Origin: Winogradskyella ursingii
Lineage (GTDB): Bacteria; Bacteroidota; Bacteroidia; Flavobacteriales; Flavobacteriaceae
Assembly: GCF_013403975.1 (NCBI RefSeq)
Contig: NZ_JABFDH010000005.1
Coordinates: 267,082-331,081, forward strand
Direction of reading: 5' to 3'
Length of the DNA stretch: 64,000 nt
Part shown: piece after piece, positions 9,525 through 17,758 of the stretch
How positions within the stretch are numbered: position 1 is the first letter of the stretch
How the letters are laid out: each line of letters starts with the position of its first letter
The notes under the pieces: generated by a model
Database searches by the model: none
The model's input: only the letters and a program-made list of their open reading frames with translations
Told to the model about the DNA's origin: nothing
Program-made: the position numbers and the translations under genes

Positions 9525-10778
9525 TTAGGATTGGTCTCTTTCCTGATTCTGTCCGACCAACTCAGCTATTTTGCAAATCACCTCCACAGCTTTTTGCATA
9601 CTTTCTACTGGCACATACTCATAACGACCATGGAAGTTATGGCCACCAGCAAAAATGTTTGGACAAGGCAAGCCCATATAAGAAAGTTGTGAACCATCAG
9701 TACCTCCTCTAATGGGTTTAATTAAAGGTTTTATCCCTACGGCCTTCATAGCTTCTTCTGCAATATCAACAATATGCATTACGGGTTCAACCTTTTCTCG
9801 CATGTTAAAGTATTGGTCCTTTATTTCAATATTAAAAACTTCTGATTCAAATTTAGTGTTAAGATCGAATACAATTTTTTCCATTAAAGCTTTTTTAGCC
9901 TCAAACTTATCTTTATCATGATCACGTAAGATGTACTTTAAAACTGTTTCTTCAACCTTACCTTCTATACTATATAGATGAAAAAATCCTTCGTAACCTT
10001 CTGTGTGCTCAGGGGTTTCCATAGGTGGTAAAGCATTAATAAATTCTGTAGCATAATACATGGAATTTACGAGTTTACCTTTCGCGTAGCCTGGATGTAC
10101 AATTTTTCCTGTTGCCTTTACGGTAACACCGGCTGCATTAAAATTTTCGTATTCGAGCTCACCTATTTGGCTTCCGTCCATAGTATAGGCCCAATCAGCT
10201 CCAAATTTTTCGACATCGAATTTATGTGCTCCTCGACCAATTTCTTCATCAGGTGTAAATCCAACCCTTATTTTACCGTGTTTTATCTCCGGATGGTTAA
10301 TGAGATATTCCATAGCAGTCATAATTTCGGTTATACCTGCTTTATCATCTGCTCCTAATAATGTGGTACCATCGGTTACAATTAACGTTTGGCCTTTGTA
10401 AAGCAGTAAATCTTCAAAATAATTTGGAGATAGAATGATATTTTGTTCAGCATTAAGTGCAATATCCTTTCCGTCGTAATTTTCGATAACACGAGGTTTT
10501 ACATTTTTACCCGTAAAATCCGGTGTGGTGTCAAAATGTGATATAAAGCCTATGGTTGGTACATCATGATCTACATTACTTGGTAATGTTGCCATGACAT
10601 ATGCATTTTGGTCTATCGTGACCTCTTTCATCCCAATAGAAATAAGCTCTTTGGTTAGCTTATGTGCTAAATCCCATTGTTTCTCTGTACTTGGTGTGGT
10701 TTTTGAATCGGGATCAGATTCGGTATCAATTGTTACGTAGCTTATAAATCGATCTATAATCGCTTGTTTTGATGTCAT
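9525..10778 (-). CDS. pepT: Peptidase T (tripeptide aminopeptidase)
   Basis: An M20-family dizinc aminopeptidase that removes the N-terminal residue from tripeptides in the cytosol. The ATG at 10778 is preferred over a start 17 codons upstream, because [21 protein letters not shown] matches the usual N-terminus of the family and gives the typical 417 residues. Metal and catalytic motifs are visible: [38 protein letters not shown] and, near the C-terminus, [18 protein letters not shown]. There is no signal peptide. It stands alone, with pyrD transcribed divergently about 115 bp away. Confidence 0.95.
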   Translation of the reverse strand: MTSKQAIIDRFISYVTIDTESDPDSKTTPSTEKQWDLAHKLTKELISIGMKEVTIDQNAYVMATLPSNVDHDVPTIGFISHFDTTPDFTGKNVKPRVIENYDGKDIALNAEQNIILSPNYFEDLLLYKGQTLIVTDGTTLLGADDKAGITEIMTAMEYLINHPEIKHGKIRVGFTPDEEIGRGAHKFDVEKFGADWAYTMDGSQIGELEYENFNAAGVTVKATGKIVHPGYAKGKLVNSMYYATEFINALPPMETPEHTEGYEGFFHLYSIEGKVEETVLKYILRDHDKDKFEAKKALMEKIVFDLNTKFESEVFNIEIKDQYFNMREKVEPVMHIVDIAEEAMKAVGIKPLIKPIRGGTDGSQLSYMGLPCPNIFAGGHNFHGRYEYVPVESMQKAVEVICKIAELVGQNQERDQS

Positions 10779-10868
10779 AGTAATAGGGAGATTGCATTCA
10801 AAAATAGTTACAACAATTTTAAGGTACAAGTGTAAGCTTGGTTTCTTTTTAGTTATATTGAATTGGTT

Positions 10869-10876
10869 TATTTTTG
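10869..10876 (+). promoter_or_regulatory. Putative -7 element of pyrD
   Basis: TATTTTTG matches TAnnTTTG and lies 18 bases before the pyrD ATG. The -33 TTG is not at the ideal distance. Confidence 0.4.
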
Positions 10877-10894
10877 CTGTTCAAAACCGCCTTC

Positions 10895-11929
10895 ATGTAT
10901 AAATCAGTCATTCGACCAATACTATTTTTTTTCGACCCGGAAAAAGTGCACCATTTTACATTTTCATTAATTCGGAACCTTTCTTTGATCCCTGGAATGA
11001 AATGGCTTTTTAAAAGAATGTATCTTATTAAAGATGATAAGCTCGAGCAAAATTTATTTGGTTTAACTTTTAAAAATCCTGTGGGCCTCGCAGCAGGTTT
11101 TGATAAGGATGCGAAATTATATAATGAACTTTCTAATTTTGGTTTTGGTTTTATTGAAATTGGAACTTTGACACCAAAACCGCAAGATGGCAACCCAAAG
11201 AAAAGATTGTTTAGACTAAAGGAAGACTCAGCAATTATTAACCGTATGGGCTTTAATAATGGAGGAGTAGAGGCTGCCGTAAATCGTTTGAAAAATAACA
11301 AAGGCGTCTTGGTAGGTGGTAATATTGGTAAAAATAAAATTACACCTAATGAAAATGCTGTAGAAGATTATAAAATTTGTTTCAATGCATTATTTGAATA
11401 TGTGGACTATTTTGTTGTGAATGTAAGCTCGCCAAATACTCCAAACTTACGGGCGCTTCAAGATAAAGAACCTCTAACTGAATTGCTGAAAGCATTACAA
11501 GTGCTTAATTTTCAAAAACAAAATTCAAAACCTATTCTGTTAAAAATAGCTCCGGATTTAACCAATGAGCAGTTGATGGATATAATAGATATTGTAAAAA
11601 CTACTAAAATTGATGGTGTCATTGCGACCAATACTACAATATCGAGAGAAGGATTGTTTAGTGAAAACAAAGTTGAAATGGGAGGTTTGAGCGGACAACC
11701 TTTAACGAAAAAGTCTACAGAGGTCATAAGATTTTTAGCAGAGAAAAGTAATAAGGCATTTCCGATCATTGGTGTAGGAGGTATTCATTCTGTCGAAGAC
11801 GCCATTGAAAAATTAGATGCAGGTGCAGATTTACTTCAGCTTTATACAGGTTTTATTTATGAGGGTCCAAGATTGGTGAGAGACATTAATAAGGCTTTGT
11901 TAAAACATAGAATTAATGAAAAACGATAA
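10895..11929 (+). CDS. pyrD: Dihydroorotate dehydrogenase, class 2 (quinone-linked)
   Basis: It oxidises dihydroorotate to orotate in pyrimidine synthesis and passes electrons through FMN to the quinone pool at the inner face of the membrane. The N-terminal extension [20 protein letters not shown], which forms the quinone tunnel, marks class 2. Other signatures are [35 protein letters not shown] (with the class 2 catalytic Ser), [10 protein letters not shown] and the FMN-phosphate loop IIGVGGI. I use the ATG at 10895 (344 residues) rather than an upstream TTG in the same frame. It is a single gene or pairs loosely with the LysE gene 47 bp downstream. Confidence 0.96.
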   Translation: MYKSVIRPILFFFDPEKVHHFTFSLIRNLSLIPGMKWLFKRMYLIKDDKLEQNLFGLTFKNPVGLAAGFDKDAKLYNELSNFGFGFIEIGTLTPKPQDGNPKKRLFRLKEDSAIINRMGFNNGGVEAAVNRLKNNKGVLVGGNIGKNKITPNENAVEDYKICFNALFEYVDYFVVNVSSPNTPNLRALQDKEPLTELLKALQVLNFQKQNSKPILLKIAPDLTNEQLMDIIDIVKTTKIDGVIATNTTISREGLFSENKVEMGGLSGQPLTKKSTEVIRFLAEKSNKAFPIIGVGGIHSVEDAIEKLDAGADLLQLYTGFIYEGPRLVRDINKALLKHRINEKR

Positions 11930-11976
11930 AGGATAGTAGTAGCCGTTTTTATACTAATTGACATGAACTTTTTCAG

Positions 11977-12594
11977 TTGAACGATGAAATCTTAATATCT
12001 TTTGCACTAGCAACGTCGGCACTGGCTGTTTCGCCAGGACCAGATAATATTTATGTGTTGGTACAGAGCATAACCAATGGTAAAAAACATGGTTTAGCAA
12101 CTGTTTGTGGCCTTATTACAGGCTGTATAATTCATACCACATTGTTAGCCTTTGGTGTATCTGCCATAATCAAGGCGAACGAAAATTTGTTTTTTGGTAT
12201 TAAAATTTTGGGAGCAATTTACCTTCTGTATTTGGCATACAAGGTTTTTAAATCTGATGCTAAATTGAAAATAGATGAAAATAACGCCAAAGACAAGAGC
12301 TTAAAAGAATTGTTTGTTCAAGGATTCTTTATGAACGTTCTTAATCCCAAAGTGACCATTTTCTTTTTGGCATTTTTTCCAGCCTTTCTGTTTAGTGAGA
12401 CTTTAAGTACAGTTATTCAATTTTATATACTTGGCGGTATTTTCGTGCTAGTTTCATTCGTTATTTTTGCCGCTATTGCACTTTTGGCAGGACAGATTAA
12501 AACTTATATAACTAAGAATGATTATTTCGGAGTGGTTTTAAAATGGCTCCAGATAGTGGTATTTATAGGCATAGCAGTTTTTATTCTTATATAA
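11977..12594 (+). CDS. LysE-family exporter, TTG start
   Basis: A 205-residue, six-helix inner-membrane protein of the LysE/RhtB amino-acid exporter family. The family signature SPGPDNIYVLVQSITNGKKHG follows the first helix, and GFFMNVLNPKVTIFFLAFFP is the conserved second half-repeat. The N-terminus of the family normally begins a few residues before the first helix. The only in-frame initiator there is TTG at 11977; the two nearby ATGs (11963, 11984) are in other frames. Substrate is unknown. TTG initiation is therefore required rather than assumed. Confidence 0.87.
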   Translation: MNDEILISFALATSALAVSPGPDNIYVLVQSITNGKKHGLATVCGLITGCIIHTTLLAFGVSAIIKANENLFFGIKILGAIYLLYLAYKVFKSDAKLKIDENNAKDKSLKELFVQGFFMNVLNPKVTIFFLAFFPAFLFSETLSTVIQFYILGGIFVLVSFVIFAAIALLAGQIKTYITKNDYFGVVLKWLQIVVFIGIAVFILI

Positions 12595-12713
12595 TCGTAT
12601 CATTAAAAATCAACTTGACAAGAATTTTATTCGAGCCAATTCTTGAAATTCGTGAAACAAAAAACCACTCAACTTCAAATTAAGTTTCCGCTTCGTTTTC
12701 AACTTCAACTAAC

Positions 12714-12721
12714 GTATATTT
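12714..12721 (+). promoter_or_regulatory. -7 element very close to the HMG-CoA lyase start
   Basis: TATATTTG is a consensus TAnnTTTG and ends only 6 bases before the ATG. Transcription starting a few bases downstream would give an almost leaderless mRNA. No exact TTG lies at 19 bases; TTCG is present near there. Confidence 0.5.
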
Positions 12722-12727
12722 GAACCA

Positions 12728-13591
12728 ATGGAAAAAACGGTAAAATTTATTGAATGTCCACGGGATGCCATGCAAGGTATCAAAGACTTTATTCCTACCG
12801 AAAAGAAGGTGCAATACATCCAATCCTTGCTCCGTGTTGGTTTTGATACTATTGATTTTGGTAGTTTTGTCTCGCCAAAAGCTATACCGCAAATGGTAGA
12901 TACTGCTGAGGTTTTGGCCCAGTTGGATTTAGGTGCAACAGAAAGTCAGCTGCTCGCTATCATCGCCAATACGAGAGGCGCAAATGATGCATCTGTACAT
13001 CCTGAAATTGATTATCTGGGTTTTCCATTTTCTATCTCTGAAAATTTTCAAATGCGAAATACGCACAAGACCATTGCACAATCAGTTGTGACTCTTTCGG
13101 AAATTTTAGAGATTGCAGATAAATGTAACAAAGAAGTCGTGGTATATGTCTCCATGGGTTTTGGTAATCCATATGGTGATCCTTGGAATGTTGATATCGT
13201 TGGAGACTGGACAGAGCGATTATCTAAAATGGGAGTCAAGATTCTATCGTTAAGTGATACTATCGGAAGTTCAGATCCTGAAAATATTGATTATTTATTT
13301 TCAAATTTAATTCCAAAATATCCAAATATTGAGTTTGGTGCACATCTTCACACGACACCTACCACATGGTTTGAGAAAATTGATTCAGCTTACAAAGCTG
13401 GATGCCGACGTTTTGATGGTGCCATACAAGGTTTTGGTGGTTGTCCAATGGCAAAGGATGATCTTACGGGCAATATGCCTACGGAAAAGATGCTATCGTA
13501 CTTCACACAGAAAAAAGCACACAATCTTAATGCAATGAGTTTTGAAAGTGCTTATAATGAAGCCACCAAAATTTTTACAACGTATCATTAG
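12728..13591 (+). CDS. Hydroxymethylglutaryl-CoA lyase family protein
   Basis: A 287-residue DRE-TIM metallolyase barrel. The N-terminal VKFIECPRDAMQGIKDFIPTE carries the catalytic Arg-Asp pair, GAHLHTTP supplies the metal-binding His-x-His, and FGGCPMAKDDLTGNMPTE corresponds to the HMG-CoA lyase loop with the catalytic Cys. Canonical enzymes read GCPYAxGASGN here, so the loop differs, as often in Bacteroidota. It probably cleaves HMG-CoA to acetyl-CoA and acetoacetate in leucine breakdown, but no other leucine-degradation gene is nearby. Related aldol-type substrates remain possible. Confidence 0.85.
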   Translation: MEKTVKFIECPRDAMQGIKDFIPTEKKVQYIQSLLRVGFDTIDFGSFVSPKAIPQMVDTAEVLAQLDLGATESQLLAIIANTRGANDASVHPEIDYLGFPFSISENFQMRNTHKTIAQSVVTLSEILEIADKCNKEVVVYVSMGFGNPYGDPWNVDIVGDWTERLSKMGVKILSLSDTIGSSDPENIDYLFSNLIPKYPNIEFGAHLHTTPTTWFEKIDSAYKAGCRRFDGAIQGFGGCPMAKDDLTGNMPTEKMLSYFTQKKAHNLNAMSFESAYNEATKIFTTYH

Positions 13592-13719
13592 TCGATGCTT
13601 GTTTTTCTTCAGCTTGAGTTTGTTTTAACTCACAAATAAATACCTTGAACGATTAAGTTTTTCATTCTCAAAAGTTTATGTTAAGATTGGTATACAGTTA
13701 CCATTTTTCACTGACTTAA

Positions 13720-14061
13720 ATGAAGCTAAGACAAAAAATAGGCGTTCTTTTTATTGTTTCACAAATAGCTCTAATTATTTACGCAAGGTTTGTCCCAGAA
13801 CGTTTTTTCTGCTGGGCACCTTATGATGAGCATACGTATTTGGATATTAATGTCGATGTTAATGGTAAAAAATTATCCAACGAAGAAATAGAAAAGCGTT
13901 ACCGTTATGTTTCCAAAGGTTGGGAGCCTCGGAGCATCAATAATGTTTTTAATATTGTAAGGCAGTATGAATCAACTTATGGTAAACAAGATAAGACTTC
14001 AGTAAAGATTATATACACAACTAATGGTAAGGAAGAACGTATATGGAACTTAGAGCAATAA
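13720..14061 (+). CDS. Small single-helix envelope protein paired with an HTTM-like protein
   Basis: A 113-residue protein with one N-terminal membrane helix (about 8-25), then a soluble domain with FFCWAPYDEHTYLDINV, the GKKLSNEEIEKRYR segment and QYESTYGKQDKTSVKIIY. No enzyme motif is visible. Its frame overlaps the next gene by 19 bp, so the two are translationally coupled and probably form a complex, with the soluble domain on the outer face of the inner membrane. I do not recognise a named family. The coupling is seen in sequence; the partnership is inference. Confidence 0.75.
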   Translation: MKLRQKIGVLFIVSQIALIIYARFVPERFFCWAPYDEHTYLDINVDVNGKKLSNEEIEKRYRYVSKGWEPRSINNVFNIVRQYESTYGKQDKTSVKIIYTTNGKEERIWNLEQ

Positions 14062-15170
14062 AATACACGTTCCATAATCGTTATTTTCCATTAAATTTTA
14101 ATGTAGAAAAAATGCAGCCCAACATTCTGTTAATGTGTAAGTTGCTGTTTTTGTTGTTAGTGGTTCACGGATTTCATGGATATATAAGTGATCCATTTGT
14201 ACCATTTTTCAGACTCTTTGATTTTGTGTTGGATTACCCCAATATTTTTAAGATTACGATAAAAACATTGTTTTTAGGCTCTGGCATATTACTGTTATTT
14301 AATGTAAAACCAAGGGCCATGTCTATTATCTTGGGTTGCTCTGTTATTTTTATGTTACTGGCTTCTAAATCATTGTTTAGAAATCATTTGTTTATATGTG
14401 GTTGTGCCTTTTTATTAGCAGGATTGACAGATAGAAAAGAGTTTCCGTGGTTGCTCTGCATTCAGTTAAGCTTAGTGTATTTTGGAGCTGTTTTGAATAA
14501 AATATTTGAGCCAGATTGGTGGTCTGGGCAGTTTATGTATAATTGGTTGGTCAACTCAAAAGAGAATCAGTTTTTTATAACATTTTCAAGTTTTTTACCA
14601 GATATGTGGTTGGCTAAAATCCTTTCATGGAGCTCAATGATAATTGAGTTTACCATTGCTATTCTTTTGTGGTTCAGAAGAAAACATGTATTGGCAGTTT
14701 GGATGATTTTATTATTTCATTCACTATTATATACTATGACCTTCTTTAGATTTGGCCACTTTTTTGACGATATTGTAATTATATTATTGATTTTCCTGGT
14801 ATGGCCAAAAACTGAAATAGTGGTCTTTATTAATAAAAATATCAACTCATTTTTTAGACCAATCGTTGATTTTTATTTTTCGAATAGTACTGTTGTTTAC
14901 CAAAAAGAATTCAAAGAGAAAACGTTTTGGCTAAAGGTCGAATCTGACGGAAAAACTTTAATAAATAATTGCGCTCTTAGGCATTTATTAAAATTCACTC
15001 CTAACTTCTATATATCAATTTTTCTTTTTGATCAACTCATTAGATTTCTATTTAACGGTAGTATAATGCATAGTATCCAGCTTGTTGTTTTTTGGTTAAT
15101 TGTACTATTCTATTTGCCTAAAGATTTTACTCGTAAAAGTCCTAAAATTATTGCTTTGAATGAAAACTAA
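14043..15170 (+). CDS. Polytopic HTTM-like membrane protein
   Basis: A 375-residue protein with about eight hydrophobic helices. The segment GAVLNKIFEPDWWSG lines up with AGLAKINSDWLFKAMPL of the HTTM protein at 18.9 kb, including the lysine and the Asp-Trp pair that mark the HTTM/vitamin-K-dependent gamma-carboxylase-related family. The FHSLLYTMTFFRFGHFFDDI helix also fits. The start at 14043 overlaps the preceding gene by 19 bp; an internal ATG at 14112 is an alternative. It ends by overlapping the ATP-grasp gene by 11 bp. Chemistry is unknown; HTTM similarity is my reading of motifs and needs a profile search. Confidence 0.65.
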   Translation: MELRAIKYTFHNRYFPLNFNVEKMQPNILLMCKLLFLLLVVHGFHGYISDPFVPFFRLFDFVLDYPNIFKITIKTLFLGSGILLLFNVKPRAMSIILGCSVIFMLLASKSLFRNHLFICGCAFLLAGLTDRKEFPWLLCIQLSLVYFGAVLNKIFEPDWWSGQFMYNWLVNSKENQFFITFSSFLPDMWLAKILSWSSMIIEFTIAILLWFRRKHVLAVWMILLFHSLLYTMTFFRFGHFFDDIVIILLIFLVWPKTEIVVFINKNINSFFRPIVDFYFSNSTVVYQKEFKEKTFWLKVESDGKTLINNCALRHLLKFTPNFYISIFLFDQLIRFLFNGSIMHSIQLVVFWLIVLFYLPKDFTRKSPKIIALNEN

Positions 15171-16305
15171 ATCGAAACAAAATATTATTTCTGTTTTAAT
15201 ACCAGATGGTGAAAGCCATATCTTGCTTTATGTCGTCAATTGTTTGGCTCAAATAAAACATATAGATATTTATGTGATGTCCAATACAAAGTATCACCCA
15301 ATGCGTTATTCACGCTACATTAAAAAATTCACATATTATGCTGAAACAAGCTCAGATTTAGATTGGATTGAAAACATTAATAAAGAAGTAAAACGTCATT
15401 CTATCGATGTTGTTATGCCCATTTTTGAATCACGTATAAAAACTCTGATTCAATACAGGTCAAAAATAATTCAACAAGACCAACTAGGATTATTATCCAA
15501 TATCGAAGATTACGAAACAGCTTTCAATAAAAATAAACTGACCAAACATCTTGAGGCCAATCAAATTCCTTATGCAAAATGCACTTTGGTTACTTCTTTT
15601 GCCGATTTGGACAAAGTGAATGGTTTAAAGTTTCCGGTAATCATTAAACCAGTGGAAGGTTATGGTGGAGGACAGGGCATTTTCAAATTTGATAGTAAAG
15701 ATGAGCTATTGGCTCATTTTAAGAAGTATCCAATGATATACAACAATATCGTTCAAGAATATGTTCAAGGATACGATATAGATTGCAGCGTGCTCTGTAA
15801 GGACGGACAAATATTGGCATACACCATACAAAAAGGCAATATGATTGGGACGCACCAATTTTCACCGCAGTTTGGCGTACAGTTTCAGTATAACAAAAAG
15901 CTCATTGATACCGTAAAACACATTATGAAATCCCTCAACTGGAGTGGAGTAGCTCATTTAGATATGCGCTATGATGCACATACCGACCAATATAAAGCCA
16001 TAGAAATCAACACACGATTCTGGGTTTCTTTGGAGGCGTCATTGCTCGCTGGCGTAAATTTTCCTTACCTGTATTGTCTTTCAAGTTTAGATAAAGAATT
16101 TATAGCGCCAGAATACAAGGTTATAGACTTTTTGAATTTAAAAGGCTTAATAAAGCAAATAAAAAAAGACAAAAGATTTATTGTAAAATTCAACTTTATA
16201 AGAAATAATACTCCTTTAAAATATTCATTATCAGATCCAATACCAACAATTTATAAGTGGATATGGCGCACTAAAAATATTTTAAAATCTAAAATCAATA
16301 AGTGA
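15160..16305 (+). CDS. ATP-grasp ligase-like protein
   Basis: A 381-residue soluble protein with a Rossmann-like N-terminal domain (about 1-110, DVVMPIFESRI) and an ATP-grasp domain. Visible ATP-grasp elements are FPVIIKPVEGYGGGQGIF (nucleotide-binding Lys and Gly-rich loop), IVQEYVQGYDIDCS, and HLDMRYDAH followed by KAIEINTRFWVSLEAS (metal-binding Glu-x-Asn). The family activates a carboxylate as an acyl phosphate and joins it to an amine or thiol. The arrangement resembles carbamoyl-phosphate-synthase-like ligases used for tailoring small molecules or surface sugars. The substrate is unknown. It is the last gene of the overlapping three-gene unit starting at 13720. Confidence 0.82.
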   Translation: MKTKSKQNIISVLIPDGESHILLYVVNCLAQIKHIDIYVMSNTKYHPMRYSRYIKKFTYYAETSSDLDWIENINKEVKRHSIDVVMPIFESRIKTLIQYRSKIIQQDQLGLLSNIEDYETAFNKNKLTKHLEANQIPYAKCTLVTSFADLDKVNGLKFPVIIKPVEGYGGGQGIFKFDSKDELLAHFKKYPMIYNNIVQEYVQGYDIDCSVLCKDGQILAYTIQKGNMIGTHQFSPQFGVQFQYNKKLIDTVKHIMKSLNWSGVAHLDMRYDAHTDQYKAIEINTRFWVSLEASLLAGVNFPYLYCLSSLDKEFIAPEYKVIDFLNLKGLIKQIKKDKRFIVKFNFIRNNTPLKYSLSDPIPTIYKWIWRTKNILKSKINK

Positions 16306-16377
16306 GCAGAGCTCACTAAATTCTATTGAAATTCATTAAATCGTTAATAATCATCACCTTAAAATTTAATTGATTTT

Positions 16378-16400
16378 TTATTTAAAATTAATCTAAATAA
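16378..16400. promoter_or_regulatory. AT-rich 23-bp imperfect dyad, candidate operator of the imelysin/TonB locus
   Basis: TTATTTA at 16378-16384 and its exact complement TAAATAA at 16394-16400 flank a 9-bp centre; 9 of 11 pairs of the whole dyad match. It ends 3 bp before the -33 TTG of the locus promoter, a position suited to a repressor. Size and base composition are compatible with a Fur-type site, but that is inference. Confidence 0.5.
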
Positions 16401-16403
16401 ATT

Positions 16404-16433
16404 TTGTGATTTTGACTTACCCTATTATTTTTG
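16404..16433 (+). promoter_or_regulatory. Promoter of the DUF4856/imelysin locus
   Basis: TTG at 16404-16406, a 19-bp spacer, and TATTTTTG at 16426-16433 form the textbook flavobacterial TTG-N19-TAnnTTTG promoter. The untranslated leader to the ATG at 16483 is about 45 bases. Confidence 0.78.
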
Positions 16434-16482
16434 CACAAATTATTTATAACAAGTCTTAATAAGAATAACAAAACAGTCAAAA

Positions 16483-17670
16483 ATGAAGAAAATTGCCTTA
16501 AGTTTATTTACAATTGGAGCCTTACTTACATCATGCTCTAACGATGATGACAACACTGCAACAGAACAGCAAGTTGAAGCTCCTGCAACCTATCAGTTTC
16601 AACGAAACGGAAATACTACAGTAAGTTACAGTGGTCAAACCACTCGCATTCAAATGGGTGCTGAGTTTTTAGGTGCTTTAACAGATAATACCAATACGGA
16701 AGCAAAGTTGGATGGCATGTTCACAAACACCGGAGATTATTTTTCTACTACAGAATTAAATGAATCCACAAAAAACATAAGAAGTAAAACAGCAGCATCA
16801 AGCGATTATTTTGCAGCAAATACAACAGAAGCAAACGAAATAAAAGCTCAGTTTGATGGTTACATCGCGGCTCAAGTTAATGAGGTATTCCCAAATTGGG
16901 ATAACGTTGCAACGGCTGGAAACGCTGGTCAAATACAAGAAGCTGGCGGATCAATTCGCTATGTAAATAGTAAAGGATTAGAATATAACCAAGCTATTAA
17001 TAAAGGATTGATTGGTGCACTAATAGTAGACCAAATGCTTAATAACTATTTAAGCACATCGGTTTTGGACGCTGGTAGCAACAGAACTGATAATGACACA
17101 GAAATCCTTGCTGAAGGTAAAAACTATACCAATATGGAGCACAAATGGGATGAAGCTTTCGGATATCTTTATGGAACTGACGACCCATTGGCACCACAAT
17201 TAAATCAAGATAGTTTTTTAAATAAATATTTACAACGTGTCAATAATGATCAAGATTTTAGTGATTATGCTGAAACAATCTATAATGCTTTTAAATTAGG
17301 AAGAGCTGCAATTGTTGAGAAAAACTATGAAGTTAGAGATGAGCAAGCTGAAATCATTAGAGAAAAAGTTTCAGAAATCATTGGCATTAGAGCAGTCTAT
17401 TATTTACAATCTGCTAAAACAGTATTAGGAACTGATAACGCAAGTGCATTTCACGATTTATCTGAAGGTTTCGGTTTTGTAATGAGTTTACAATTTACAA
17501 GACAACCAGGAACTGACAGTCCATATTTTTCCAAATCAGAAGTAGATGGTTATTTAGCGGAATTGTTGGAAGGCAACGGATTTTGGGACATCACATCAGA
17601 AAAGTTAGACACTATGTCTGATGAGATTGCAGCACGTTTCGACTTTACGGTTGAGCAGGCAAGTAATTAA
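16483..17670 (+). CDS. DUF4856-type lipoprotein of an imelysin/TonB locus
   Basis: A 395-residue exported lipoprotein; the lipobox GALLTSC places the acylated cysteine at residue 18, followed by an Asp-rich linker (SNDDDN) that is typical of surface-exposed Bacteroidota lipoproteins. The mature protein is helical, with repeated aromatic and Asn-rich segments such as NMEHKWDEAFGYLYGTDDPL and DISDYAETIYNAFKLGRAA-like helices around residues 265-285. It resembles the DUF4856 proteins commonly found next to imelysins. No catalytic motif is evident. It is the first gene behind the strong promoter at 16.4 kb, with a dyad nearby, and probably acts with the imelysin and receptor in iron-related uptake. 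Confidence 0.75.
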   Translation: MKKIALSLFTIGALLTSCSNDDDNTATEQQVEAPATYQFQRNGNTTVSYSGQTTRIQMGAEFLGALTDNTNTEAKLDGMFTNTGDYFSTTELNESTKNIRSKTAASSDYFAANTTEANEIKAQFDGYIAAQVNEVFPNWDNVATAGNAGQIQEAGGSIRYVNSKGLEYNQAINKGLIGALIVDQMLNNYLSTSVLDAGSNRTDNDTEILAEGKNYTNMEHKWDEAFGYLYGTDDPLAPQLNQDSFLNKYLQRVNNDQDFSDYAETIYNAFKLGRAAIVEKNYEVRDEQAEIIREKVSEIIGIRAVYYLQSAKTVLGTDNASAFHDLSEGFGFVMSLQFTRQPGTDSPYFSKSEVDGYLAELLEGNGFWDITSEKLDTMSDEIAARFDFTVEQASN

Positions 17671-17686
17671 TATTTTAATAACACTA

Positions 17687-17721
17687 AAGCATAAGCTTCA
17701 TTAGGTTGCAAGCTTATGCTT
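17687..17721. repeat. Perfect 12-bp inverted repeat between the DUF4856 and imelysin genes
   Basis: AAGCATAAGCTT (17687-17698) and AAGCTTATGCTT (17710-17721) are perfect complements separated by 11 bases. There is no T tract after it, so it is not a standard terminator. It overlaps the -33 side of a possible promoter for the imelysin gene, so it may be an operator, an mRNA-stabilising hairpin or both. Confidence 0.7.
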
Positions 17722-17732
17722 ATTTATCTTTG
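17706..17732 (+). promoter_or_regulatory. Possible internal promoter for the imelysin gene
   Basis: TTG at 17706-17708 and TATCTTTG at 17725-17732 have a 16-bp spacer, slightly short of the usual 19. The right arm of the inverted repeat occupies the spacer. Confidence 0.4.
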
Positions 17733-17758
17733 CAGCCGTAAAAGAAAAATTGAATTTT

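Noticed and set aside
9492..9692. Short plus-strand frame next to the GCAAA repeat
   Set aside because: It overlaps the end of pepT and translates to a low-complexity aromatic-rich peptide with no family.
10849..11301. 150-codon minus-strand open frame inside pyrD
   Set aside because: pyrD has all class 2 signatures; the opposite-strand frame lacks any family pattern.
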